The translations under genes and the position numbers were made by a program. Shown in pieces: positions 45,704 through 53,689 of a DNA stretch of 64,000 nucleotides; the first letter of the stretch is position 1; the number at the start of each line of letters is the position of its first letter. The DNA comes from Amycolatopsis sp. QT-25. Its GTDB lineage: Bacteria; Actinomycetota; Actinomycetes; Mycobacteriales; Pseudonocardiaceae. Below the pieces are notes generated by a model. It was not told the origin of the DNA, made no database searches, and saw only the letters and a program-made list of their open reading frames with translations. The stretch lies in NCBI RefSeq assembly GCF_029369745.1, contig NZ_CP120210.1, forward strand, positions 3,782,001 to 3,846,000, read 5' to 3'.

Positions 45704-46766
45704 TCACTTCGGGTGCGGCGTGCAGTTTGCCGTCGGGGCCCGAAAGGCACGACGCGTTGCCGCCGCGGGCGGCGAGGAACTCGGTGAGGCAGTTCGCGAT
45801 CTGCGCGTGCCCGTTCGCGTTGGGATGGAACGACTCCTGCAACGCGTGGCTCGCCCGGTCCGCCTGGCCGAGGTCACGCAACTGCAGGGTCAGCCTGCTG
45901 AACCATTCGTTCGCCGGGTCACTGCTGCACGCCTCGTGGCCGGCGCCCGCCCGTGACAGGTCGAGGAATCGCGCGCTGGTCGCCCTCGAAGCCTGTTTGA
46001 GCCCTTCCGACAGGACAGGGACGCCCTGACGGCGCATCCACTCCAGATCCTCGGTGCGGAACGGACAGCCGTTGAGACTGCGCAGCGCCTCCGGGATCTG
46101 AGGGCCGACAGGCGAGGCGTACGACATCAGCACGAGCTGGTAGTCCGCCGGGACGTAACCGGCCTGTGCCAGCACCTTCTTGACGTCGGCGACGGCGTTG
46201 GTCACCTTCGGCACCATGGCGTCCACTTTGGACTGCCAGGTGGTGCGGAGAGCCGCGCTGCACGGCGGATTCTGCGGGGAGAACCAGGCCTTGAAGCATT
46301 CGTTGACCTGAGCGGAGAACTTCGGCTCGTCGTTCGCGCCGATCGCGATCACCACCGCGGCGACCCGGTGGTCCTTGATCGTGTTCGCCAGCTGCTGTGC
46401 CTGTGACGGTTCGGTCCACTGCTTGGCCTCGCCGAGGGCGATCTGCTCCGACGGCGCCCCCGAGCACGCGAGGTTCACCCGCGCGGTGACGCCGGGGATC
46501 TCGACCTGCTCGACGAAGGCGTTGGGGGAGCGGTGGCACCAGTTGCCGCCCTGCCCGTTGGTCGTGGGCGTGTAGGCGCCCGCGCCCTCACCGGAGACGG
46601 TGCTGTCGCCGATGGCGACGACCGTCAGCGGCCCCGTTCCCGGTGGGCCTTGGCGCGGGGACGGCTGCCCTGGGCGGCTTTCCGACCCGGTAAAGGCAAT
46701 GAACCCGACGAGAACCACCACGAACGTGAGCGCGAGAGCACCCCACCACCACCGGAAACGTCGCAT
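45693..46766 (-). CDS. Membrane-anchored SGNH/GDSL hydrolase
   Basis: A 357-residue exported hydrolase. The N-terminal anchor MRRFRWWWGALALTFVVVLVGFIAF is followed by a P/G-rich linker and an SGNH domain. Block I is VVAIGDSTVSGEGAGAY with Ser55, block III is IAIGANDEPKF, and block V holds the catalytic Asp/His in FHPNANGHAQI. Cysteines in WCHRS, NLACSG, NECFKAW, PPCSA, NGCPF, EACSS, NCLTE and ASCLSG suggest several disulphides, common in actinomycete esterases. The substrate (an ester in lipid or polysaccharide) is unknown. The 3' end overlaps the last unit of the 21-bp array. Confidence 0.87.
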   Translation of the reverse strand: MRRFRWWWGALALTFVVVLVGFIAFTGSESRPGQPSPRQGPPGTGPLTVVAIGDSTVSGEGAGAYTPTTNGQGGNWCHRSPNAFVEQVEIPGVTARVNLACSGAPSEQIALGEAKQWTEPSQAQQLANTIKDHRVAAVVIAIGANDEPKFSAQVNECFKAWFSPQNPPCSAALRTTWQSKVDAMVPKVTNAVADVKKVLAQAGYVPADYQLVLMSYASPVGPQIPEALRSLNGCPFRTEDLEWMRRQGVPVLSEGLKQASRATSARFLDLSRAGAGHEACSSDPANEWFSRLTLQLRDLGQADRASHALQESFHPNANGHAQIANCLTEFLAARGGNASCLSGPDGKLHAAPEVIAR

Positions 46767-47211
46767 CGTCCTCGGATTCTACGGACACGTGGCCCGACAG
46801 GGTGATCATGGTGGTGTGACGGTCGCGATGTCCGGCCGGCCCGCCTCCGGCAGGTCCCTTCCGGCCGCCGACTCCGTCACCATGCCGAGCACGGCAGGGA
46901 GCGCGGGTTCGCCGTTTCCGGCGACGAGGCCACTTCGGTGAAGGCAGTGTCACTCCCCAGCGGCATGAACACAGACCGCTCCGGCACAGGCTGCGCGACG
47001 ACCGGCCCGGCCTCGTGACCCCGATACCGGCGACCAGACCGAGCACGGTCGCGGCCGATGTTCTCGAAGGCAATGGTGTGCTCGCCTTGCGAACGCAAGG
47101 CGAACCTCGCGCTCGATCGCCCGCGCCGCGAGCGGCTGAGCACCGCCTTCACCGCCCTGGCCGCGGCGGACCACATCAGGTGGAAGTGCCTGATGCGGCC
47201 CGCCGCCCGGC
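46767..47211. other. Gene-free region between the hydrolase and ovoA-like genes
   Basis: No ORF here is convincing in these 445 bp. Leftward frames such as the one from 47176 contain hydrophobic and polar stretches but no recognisable family, so a decayed gene is possible. A clear hairpin with 10-bp arms (47082-47091 and 47094-47103, loop AA) is present. It is downstream of the leftward ovoA-like gene and could terminate it, although about 110 bp from its stop. Confidence 0.45.
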
Positions 47212-49482
47212 TCAGCGTTTACGCCAGATGGAGACCTCCAGGTCGGTGATCTCGTACCGATGGCCGTCGGCCCGGGTCAAGCTCGGTTCCATGTTTTCCG
47301 ACAGCGGCTCGAACGCCTCACCGAGGATGTTCGCGAGCTTGGTGGCCGACGCCCGCGGAAGTGCCACGAGCAGCAGTCCTCCGGCGCGAAGGAAATTCTC
47401 CGAGCCGACGAGCGGACGCAGGCAGCCCGCCGCGCCACCGAGCCGGTCGAAGGCGTCCGCCACTACCACGCCGTCGAACGTGCCGAGCGCGGCGGGCGGA
47501 CGGCCGGATTCGGCGAGGGTGAACGAGACGCTGCCGTCCGGCGCGATCGACGGCCGCCGCGCGTGCAGTTCCCCGCGTCCCGGCACCCGGTAGCCGATGT
47601 CCCATCCCTCGGCCAGCCGATCCGCCGCCGCGACGAACATGGGCCGGTCGTCCAGGCCGACGACCTCGATCGGCCGCTCGGCCAGCGAGAACGCCAACCC
47701 ACCCGCCGCGGTGGCGAGATCCGCGACGCGGCGCAGCTCGACTCCGGCTTCGGCCGCGGCCTCGGTGAACCTCCTCGCCAGCCGGTCCGGATACAGCGCG
47801 GTCGCGGCGAGTGGATGCCCGGACCGGCCGAAGGCCTGTTCGGCGGTGCCGTACTGACCGAGCAGCGCCCGGTCCAGTTCCGCCCGCGCGTCACCGTCCA
47901 GCGTGGATTCCGGTGCCACGACCAGCCGGATCCCCGCCTGCTGCAGGAAATGCGGCCGGTAGAAGTGCCGCGCCCAGATGCTGCCCAGCTCGCCGGTGCT
48001 GATGTACGCGCCACCGACGATCAGCTGATGCTGCCCGCCGAAACTGGGCACCGAGAAGTCCTCGTAGTACGGGTGCGGGGTGAAGCCCTCGAGCGGGTTG
48101 AAGGTGTCTTCACTCCAGGTCCACAGGTTGCCGGCGGCGTCGTGCAGGCCCTGCGACGTCGTCGGCGAATGGTCGACCGGGCCCTCCGAACCCCAGGCCA
48201 GACCGAGGTTGATGCCGGCGTCGCGCAGCTGCCCGCCGTCGAGGCGCATGACCACGTCGTCCTCGACGCCGGGACGCTCCGGCAGGTCGCGGAGCAGGAA
48301 GTACTCCGCTTCGGTCGGCAGCCGGTACTCCCGTCCGTCCTTTTCGGACCGCCAGGCGGCGAAGGCCTTGGCCTCGTGGTAGTTGACCACCACCGGCCAG
48401 TCCCACGGCATGTCGATCTCGTCGAACAGCGTGCGCAGCCGGAACGCGTGCAGCCCGGTGGGGCCGGTCGGCACCCAGAACCGCGGCCACTTGGTGTTGC
48501 GGAAGCGGCGCCACGCCTCGCCCTCGGCCGACCACAACTCCGGCCGCCGGTACCCGCCGTCGGCGACGAACTCGTGGAACTCGCCGTTGCTCACCAGGCA
48601 GCGGGCAGCTTCGAAGTCCGGCAGTTCCTGACGGCGGGAGCCGTACGCGCTGTCCCAGCCGTACGACGGGAAGGACAGCGGCTTGCCCAGCTGTGCCGTT
48701 CGCCCTGGCACGGTGACGGTGCCGTTGGCGGGCACGGAACCGGCTTCGGGCTTGCCGGACCCGGTGGTGCGGCGCAGCGGCGACGGCGCAGGCCACGCGG
48801 TGGGCCGTTCGACCAAGCGCGCACGCATTTCGCGGATCAGGACCGAACTGGTCTCCAGGTGGATGCGATCGTGCTCGATGGACAGCAACAGCGCCCAGGC
48901 CTGGTCGTCCATCGTCACCGGCCGCCCGAGGTCGGGGGCGAACGGGGTGGTCTCGATGATGCCGACCACCGTCCGGTACACCTCGGCCCGGTAGTCCTTC
49001 ACCTCCGAAACCGACGGCCACACCATGTCGTTCTTCGACATGTCGTCCCACGAGTTCTCGTCGACACCCATTTCCAGGACGTGCTCGAGATAGGCGTCGA
49101 TCGGCGCGTCCAGCAGCCCGGCGACCCGCAGCTTGTTGACGTACAGCGAGGTCGTGTGGCCGTAGTAGAAGATCATCGGGTGCCGCAGGTTGTGATCCGG
49201 CGGGCGGTAGAACGCCTCGGCGCCGTTCAACCCGGCGAACAGCACCTCGTGCAAGGTCCAGGCGTTGTCGAAGTAGTCCAGCACCTCTTCGCGGCTGCAT
49301 ACGGACAGGTCGGGCAACGGCAGTGCGCTGATCTCGCCGGACTCGGCGACACCTGGGCAGCGGCCGGGCTCGGGGCGGATCCCGGTGTACCACCACTGTG
49401 GATCACGGGCCCCGGTCAAGCGTTCGTCGGCGTGCTTTACCGCATTTCTCTCCCAAGGTTCCATGGTGACCGTCGGCGTCAT
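47212..49482 (-). CDS. OvoA-like nonheme-iron sulfoxide synthase
   Basis: A 756-residue protein with the OvoA layout: a DinB-like four-helix domain, an FGE-sulfatase-like sulfoxide-synthase domain and a C-terminal methyltransferase-like domain. OvoA joins cysteine to histidine using Fe(II) and O2 (ovothiol pathway). The iron motif H-x3-H-x-E is at 204-210 (EHDRIHLE), and YYGHTTSLYVNKL (H109) provides a further His. The FGE domain is about 260-535, ending GGAYISTGELGSIWARHFYRPHF. Residues from about 550 resemble the SAM domain, but its glycine motif reads DLATAAGGLAF instead of the usual DLGCAxGR, so methylation is doubtful. GAGGT precedes the ATG and overlaps the stop of a 19-codon ORF. An ovoB-like lyase is absent nearby. 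Confidence 0.82.
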   Translation of the reverse strand: MTPTVTMEPWERNAVKHADERLTGARDPQWWYTGIRPEPGRCPGVAESGEISALPLPDLSVCSREEVLDYFDNAWTLHEVLFAGLNGAEAFYRPPDHNLRHPMIFYYGHTTSLYVNKLRVAGLLDAPIDAYLEHVLEMGVDENSWDDMSKNDMVWPSVSEVKDYRAEVYRTVVGIIETTPFAPDLGRPVTMDDQAWALLLSIEHDRIHLETSSVLIREMRARLVERPTAWPAPSPLRRTTGSGKPEAGSVPANGTVTVPGRTAQLGKPLSFPSYGWDSAYGSRRQELPDFEAARCLVSNGEFHEFVADGGYRRPELWSAEGEAWRRFRNTKWPRFWVPTGPTGLHAFRLRTLFDEIDMPWDWPVVVNYHEAKAFAAWRSEKDGREYRLPTEAEYFLLRDLPERPGVEDDVVMRLDGGQLRDAGINLGLAWGSEGPVDHSPTTSQGLHDAAGNLWTWSEDTFNPLEGFTPHPYYEDFSVPSFGGQHQLIVGGAYISTGELGSIWARHFYRPHFLQQAGIRLVVAPESTLDGDARAELDRALLGQYGTAEQAFGRSGHPLAATALYPDRLARRFTEAAAEAGVELRRVADLATAAGGLAFSLAERPIEVVGLDDRPMFVAAADRLAEGWDIGYRVPGRGELHARRPSIAPDGSVSFTLAESGRPPAALGTFDGVVVADAFDRLGGAAGCLRPLVGSENFLRAGGLLLVALPRASATKLANILGEAFEPLSENMEPSLTRADGHRYEITDLEVSIWRKR

Positions 49483-49488
49483 CTGACC

Positions 49489-49548
49489 TCACTTCGGATC
49501 GGGCACGGGGGGCGGGTGCCGAAACCGTCGCATCTCCGAAAAGGTCAT
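49489..49548 (-). CDS. Candidate 19-residue micro-ORF upstream of the ovoA-like gene
   Basis: ATG at 49548 preceded by AGGAGAGG (spacing about 5) opens a 19-codon frame, MTFSEMRRFRHPPPVPDPK. Its TGA (49491-49489) overlaps the GAGGT ribosome binding site of the ovoA-like gene, 6 bp before that ATG, an arrangement that would couple translation. The predicted peptide is basic, has one His and a proline-rich tail, and no Cys. It could be a leader peptide, a precursor for the neighbouring sulfoxide synthase and ATP-grasp enzymes, or a chance frame; only conservation can tell. A longer frame from 49716 also exists in phase but would overlap the ATP-grasp gene start and lacks a good ribosome binding site. 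Confidence 0.45.
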   Translation of the reverse strand: MTFSEMRRFRHPPPVPDPK

Positions 49549-49681
49549 TTCCTCTCCTGTCGTGCTTCGAATCGCTCTCCGGAAGAAGTCCGGCTCGGGA
49601 TCGCAATCGGGAAGATGTCCGTTGATCACGGCGGATGAGACCGTCGCTGTTCCGACTCGCACCGGTTGAGGGGGGAAAGGC

Positions 49682-50959
49682 TTGTCGACGAAGCCCTGTG
49701 TCGTGCTCGTGGACACCTACGAAACGGCCGATCACGGGTTGCCGCAGACCGCCCGGCACATCGCGCCGACGTTCCTGGCGCTGGGCGCGGAATGTGTGCG
49801 CGTGCAGAGCGCGCCCGACGCGCCCGGGCAGTACCGCAAGTCCTCGCCGACCATGAGCAACTATCGCGAGAACATCGTCCACGACGGCGATCTCGCGAAA
49901 ACGCTGGACGCGCTGGCCGCGCACGAGCCGGTCGCGGTCGTGGCCGGTGGCGAGTACGCGGTCGCCTTCACCGACGAACTCAGCGAAGCGCTGGGCGTGC
50001 CGTCGAACGGCACCGCGCTTTCCCTCGCCAGACGGGACAAATCCGTCATGGGCGAGGCCGTCGCCGCGGCGGGGCTGCCCGTCGCCCGGCAGTTGCTGAC
50101 CGCGGACGAGGCCGAACTCGCCGCATGGCACCGGGAGGTGGGTGGGCGGATCGTCGTCAAGCCGAACCGCAGCGCCGGTGGCGACGGGGTGTCCTTTTGC
50201 GACACCCCGGAGCGGTCGGCCGAGGCGCTGCGCACGATCACCGGCCGCCAGAACGTGTTCTCCGAGGACAACGACTTCGTCATCGCTCAGGAGTACCTCG
50301 CCGGCAGCGAGTACATGGTCAACACGGTGAGCATGGACGGCCTGCACCAGGTGTGCGACATCTGGAAGAGCTCGCGGTTCGCCGTCAACGGGGTGTCGGA
50401 TCTGCTCGGTGCCTGCCAGCTCGTGCCGAGGCGCGGGCCGGGCCACGACGAACTGGTGAACTACGCGTTCGCGGTACTCGACGCGCTGGGCATCCGGCAC
50501 GGCGCGGCGCACGTCGAAATCAAGCGGACACCACGAGGCCCACGGCTGATCGAGGTCGGTTCGCGGCTCTCGGGTGGCGACCTGCCGCATCTGGCCCGGC
50601 TCGCGATCGGCGAATCCCAGCTGGACTGGATGGCCGACGCGGTGCTGCGGCCGGAGCGGTTCCGCGAGCGGTGGGGTGAGGACTACCGGATCCGGCGGCA
50701 CTACGCCTGGTCCGCGTTGCTCTCGCCGGTCGAAGGCACGCTCCGCCGGTACACGGTGCTCGACGAGATCGAACGGCTGGAGAGCTTCCACGAGATGTTC
50801 GTGCTGACCCGGCCGGGTCAGCCGTTGCGCCGCACCATCGACGACACGACGTTCCCGGTGGTCGTCACGTTCATGCACGAGATCGAGGAGTACGTCCTGC
50901 GCGACCTCGGCACGCTGCGCTACCTCGACGGTGTCGCCTGCTACGAGCTCGAACCATGA
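49682..50959 (+). CDS. ATP-grasp ligase
   Basis: A 425-residue ATP-grasp enzyme, which activates a carboxylate as acyl phosphate and joins it to an amine or thiol. Its N-terminal lobe is VVLVDTYETADHGLPQTARHI. The glycine-rich ATP loop is RIVVKPNRSAGGDGVSFCDTPERS, and the metal-binding residues are in GAAHVEIKRTPRGPRLIEVGSRLSGG. It resembles L-amino-acid/dipeptide ligases (BacD-like) and carnosine-synthase-type enzymes, though the substrate is not readable. The TTG start follows GAGGGGGGAAAGG. It overlaps the MFS gene by 4 bp (ATGA) and is divergent from the ovoA-like gene, so a peptide-conjugating role in that pathway is likely (inference). Confidence 0.87.
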   Translation: MSTKPCVVLVDTYETADHGLPQTARHIAPTFLALGAECVRVQSAPDAPGQYRKSSPTMSNYRENIVHDGDLAKTLDALAAHEPVAVVAGGEYAVAFTDELSEALGVPSNGTALSLARRDKSVMGEAVAAAGLPVARQLLTADEAELAAWHREVGGRIVVKPNRSAGGDGVSFCDTPERSAEALRTITGRQNVFSEDNDFVIAQEYLAGSEYMVNTVSMDGLHQVCDIWKSSRFAVNGVSDLLGACQLVPRRGPGHDELVNYAFAVLDALGIRHGAAHVEIKRTPRGPRLIEVGSRLSGGDLPHLARLAIGESQLDWMADAVLRPERFRERWGEDYRIRRHYAWSALLSPVEGTLRRYTVLDEIERLESFHEMFVLTRPGQPLRRTIDDTTFPVVVTFMHEIEEYVLRDLGTLRYLDGVACYELEP

Positions 50960-52167
50960 CGGCGCCGGGGTTTTTCCGGACGCGGCTCGGCGGGCTGCCC
51001 AAATCGTTCTGGGTGCTGTGGACGGGCACGCTCGTCAACCGGCTCGGCACGATGGTCCTGCCGTTCCTGGCGCTGTACCTGACCGGTGAGCGCGGCCTTT
51101 CGGTGGCGACGGCGGGAACCGTACTGGCGCTGCTCGGCATCGGCCAGGTGTTCTCGCAGCTGATCGGCGGGCTGCTGGCCGACCGCATCGGCAGACGGGC
51201 GACGTTGACCGGCGGCATGCTCGCCACGGGCGCGATCATGGTGGTACTGGGGTACGTCGAGCGCCTCGAACTGATCGCGGTCGCCGCGCTGCTGCTCGGG
51301 CTGGCACTCGACGTGTTTCGCCCGGCCACCCAGTCGATCGTGGCGGATCTGGTGCCCGGCGCCGATCGAACGCGGGCGTTCGGGCTGTTGCTGTGGGCGA
51401 TCAACCTCGGCTTCTCGATCGCGATGGTGCTGGGCGGCACGATGGCCCGCGCCGGCTTCACGACGCTGTTCTGGGTGGACGCGGCGACGTGCGTGCTGTT
51501 CGGCCTGCTGGTCTGGCGAGCGGTCCCGGAGACCCGCGGCGGTGGCCGATCGCGGGAGCCGGGTGGCTTCACCGTCGTCCTGCGCGACCGGGTCATGGCG
51601 GGATTGATGCTCATCTCGCTGGTGGTCGCGTTCGTGTTTCTGCAGAGCCTGGCCACGTTGCCGCTGGCGATGCGAGAAGACGGCCTCTCGCCCGCGGGGT
51701 ACGGCCTGGTGATGGCGGTCAACGGCATCGTCATCGTGGTCGTGCAGCCACTCGTGGGCCACCGGCTGGGCCGTGGGGACCCTTCGCGGGTGCTCACGTT
51801 CGGAATCCTGCTGACGGGGTTGGGTTTCGGCGCCACGGCCTTCGCGTCGACGACACCGGCCTACGCCGCGTGCGCCGTGGTGTGGACCCTCGGCGAGATC
51901 GTGATCCAGTCGGTGGGTGTCGCGATCGTGGCCGAACTCGCCCCACCGCAGCTGCGCGGCCGGTACAACGGCGCCTACGGTACGGCGGCGGGCCTCGCCG
52001 CGTTCGTCGCCCCGCTCGGCGGCACCCAGCTGCTCGTACTGGGCGCGCCCGTGTTGTGGACGGTCTGCTTCGGCCTGTGCCTGGCCGCGGCCGTGGGACA
52101 GTGGCTGCTCGGCAACGCGGTCCGGCACCGGATGGACGCCACGCCCGTTCCCGTGGCGGTCGGCTGA
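50956..52167 (+). CDS. MFS transporter linked to the ATP-grasp ligase
   Basis: A 403-residue major facilitator transporter with 12 predicted helices. The loop 2-3 motif is GLLADRIGRRATLTGG, repeated in weaker form later (VGHRLGRGDPSRVL). Its ATG lies inside the stop of the ATP-grasp gene, so the ligase and transporter are made together; export of the ligase's product is the simplest reading. This group of actinobacterial MFS proteins often exports small peptides or drugs. The 21-bp repeat array B begins about 145 bp after its stop. Confidence 0.87.
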   Translation: MTAPGFFRTRLGGLPKSFWVLWTGTLVNRLGTMVLPFLALYLTGERGLSVATAGTVLALLGIGQVFSQLIGGLLADRIGRRATLTGGMLATGAIMVVLGYVERLELIAVAALLLGLALDVFRPATQSIVADLVPGADRTRAFGLLLWAINLGFSIAMVLGGTMARAGFTTLFWVDAATCVLFGLLVWRAVPETRGGGRSREPGGFTVVLRDRVMAGLMLISLVVAFVFLQSLATLPLAMREDGLSPAGYGLVMAVNGIVIVVVQPLVGHRLGRGDPSRVLTFGILLTGLGFGATAFASTTPAYAACAVVWTLGEIVIQSVGVAIVAELAPPQLRGRYNGAYGTAAGLAAFVAPLGGTQLLVLGAPVLWTVCFGLCLAAAVGQWLLGNAVRHRMDATPVPVAVG

Positions 52168-52311
52168 CTCGGCTCATCCGTCCAGTTGGATTCGAGGATC
52201 GTCGCGCCGGGCCCGGTAGCCTCGTCGAGGGCCACGGTCCGCTAGCGGCTTTCATGATTTCGGATGAATGGCCTTGTGGCACCGAAGCCGCTCTTGGGAT
52301 GTGTCCAGGGG

Positions 52312-52385
52312 GCGAACTCGCGTGATGGGAGAGCGATCTCGCGTGCTTGGAGGCGGAACTCGCGTGATGGGAGAGCGAACTCGCC
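52312..52385 (+). repeat. 21-bp tandem repeat array B (about 3.5 units)
   Basis: Units of 21 bp begin at 52312, 52333, 52354 and 52375, sharing GCGAACTCGCGTGATGGGAG with two or three changes each; units 1 and 3 differ at two positions. The array ends 9 bp before the stop of the leftward M20 peptidase gene. It has the same period and a related core (AAC-x-C-x-CGTG-x-T) as array A at 45.6 kb on the minus strand. Confidence 0.8.
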
Positions 52386-52393
52386 GGGCCGGG

Positions 52394-53689
52394 TCAGCAG
52401 TTCGTCAGGAAGTGCCGCAGCACCCGCGTGCCGAACCGAAGCCCCTCCACCGGGACCCGCTCGTCCACCCCGTGCGCCATCGCCCGGTACGGGAAACCTT
52501 CCGGGAGCCACAGCGGCGCGAAGCCGTAGCAGTCGATCCCGAGCGGGCTGAACGCCTTCGCGTCCGTTCCGCCGCCCATGCAGTAGGGGACCACCACGGC
52601 TTCCGGGTCTTCCGAGCGCAAAGCACCTGCCATCGCCTCGAACCACGGCGAATCCACCGGTGCCTGGACCGGCGGCTGGTGCGCGACGAACTCGCGGGTG
52701 ACACCCTCGCCGAGCATCGCGTCGATCTCGGCGAGCAATTCCGGTTCGGCGCCGGGAAGGACGCGGACATCCACCTGAGCCTCGGCCGACGTCGGGATCA
52801 CGTTCACCTTGTAACCGGCGTCGAGCATGGTGGGTGTCGTGCTGTTGCGGACGGTCGGCACCACCAGCGCCCCGGCGGGCCCGAGCCGCGCGATCGTCCC
52901 GTCCACATCGGACAGATCGACCGGGACGCCGAGCGCTTCCCCGGTGCGTTCCAGGAACGCCCGCACCGTCGGGGTCAGCTGGACCGGCCAGCGATGCGCG
53001 GCGATCCTGCCGAGCGCGGTGATCAGCCGGGTGACCGCGTTCTCGTCGTTGGGGCGCGATCCGTGGCCCGCGCGGCCCCTGGCGGTCAGCCGCAGATGCG
53101 CGGTGCCGCGTTCGGCCGTCGCCACCGGGTAGAGCCGCACGGTCCGGCCGTCGGCGGCGGGAACGTGGTAGGTGTACGCGCCCGATTCGCTGATCGCGGC
53201 CGCGCAGCCGTCGAACAGGTCCCGATGCGCCGCGGCGAGCCAGTGCGCGCCGTACTCGCCCTTGTCCTCCTCGTCGGCCACGAACGCCAGGACGAGGTCA
53301 CGCCGCGGGCGGGCGCCGGTGGCGAGGGCGGCGAGCACCATCGCGCAGAAGTCCTTCATGTCGACGGCACCGCGGCCCCAGAGGAACCCGTCGCGGACCT
53401 CGCCCGAGAACGGGTCCACCGACCAGTCGGCCGCGTCGGCCGGGACGACGTCGAGATGTCCCTGCACGAGGAGTGCCGGCAGGCTCGAATCGGTGCCGGG
53501 AACCCGGGCGATCACGTTCGCGCGCCGGGGCGCGGACTCGATGATCCTCGCGTCGATCCCGAGCCCGGACAGCAGCGACGCCACGTACTCGGCGGCTTCG
53601 CGCTCGCCCGCGGAGTCCCCGTCGCCCCGGTTCGTGGTGTCGAACCGGATCAGGCGCGAGCAAACTTCCACGACATCCAGGTCAGCCAT
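52394..53689 (-). CDS. M20 family metallopeptidase
   Basis: A 431-residue zinc peptidase or deacylase of the ArgE/DapE/dipeptidase type. Metal-ligand motifs are LLVQGHLDVVPAD (His, Asp), GRGAVDMKDFCAM (bridging Asp), FVADEEDKGEYGAHWL (Glu pair) and, near the C-terminus, CMGGGTDAKAFSPLGI. The dimerisation domain (about 190-310) contains RGRAGHGSRPNDENAVT with the conserved His. It overlaps the start of the upstream M55 aminopeptidase gene by 8 bp. Together they may degrade peptides, perhaps D-amino-acid-containing ones. The specific substrate is unknown. A related gene occurs in M. tuberculosis, outside this synteny block. Confidence 0.9.
   Translation of the reverse strand: MADLDVVEVCSRLIRFDTTNRGDGDSAGEREAAEYVASLLSGLGIDARIIESAPRRANVIARVPGTDSSLPALLVQGHLDVVPADAADWSVDPFSGEVRDGFLWGRGAVDMKDFCAMVLAALATGARPRRDLVLAFVADEEDKGEYGAHWLAAAHRDLFDGCAAAISESGAYTYHVPAADGRTVRLYPVATAERGTAHLRLTARGRAGHGSRPNDENAVTRLITALGRIAAHRWPVQLTPTVRAFLERTGEALGVPVDLSDVDGTIARLGPAGALVVPTVRNSTTPTMLDAGYKVNVIPTSAEAQVDVRVLPGAEPELLAEIDAMLGEGVTREFVAHQPPVQAPVDSPWFEAMAGALRSEDPEAVVVPYCMGGGTDAKAFSPLGIDCYGFAPLWLPEGFPYRAMAHGVDERVPVEGLRFGTRVLRHFLTNC

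Noticed and set aside
46588..47176. Small leftward genes in the gap before the ovoA-like gene
   Set aside because: Frames are Arg/Gly-rich without a family match or a good ribosome binding site; at most a decayed gene.
47212..52167. Ergothioneine (egtABCDE) operon
   Set aside because: The sulfoxide synthase has an OvoA-type C-terminal domain, and no egtA, egtC, egtD or egtE genes lie beside it.
52312..52385. Second CRISPR array
   Set aside because: Same reason: contiguous 21-bp units with no spacers.
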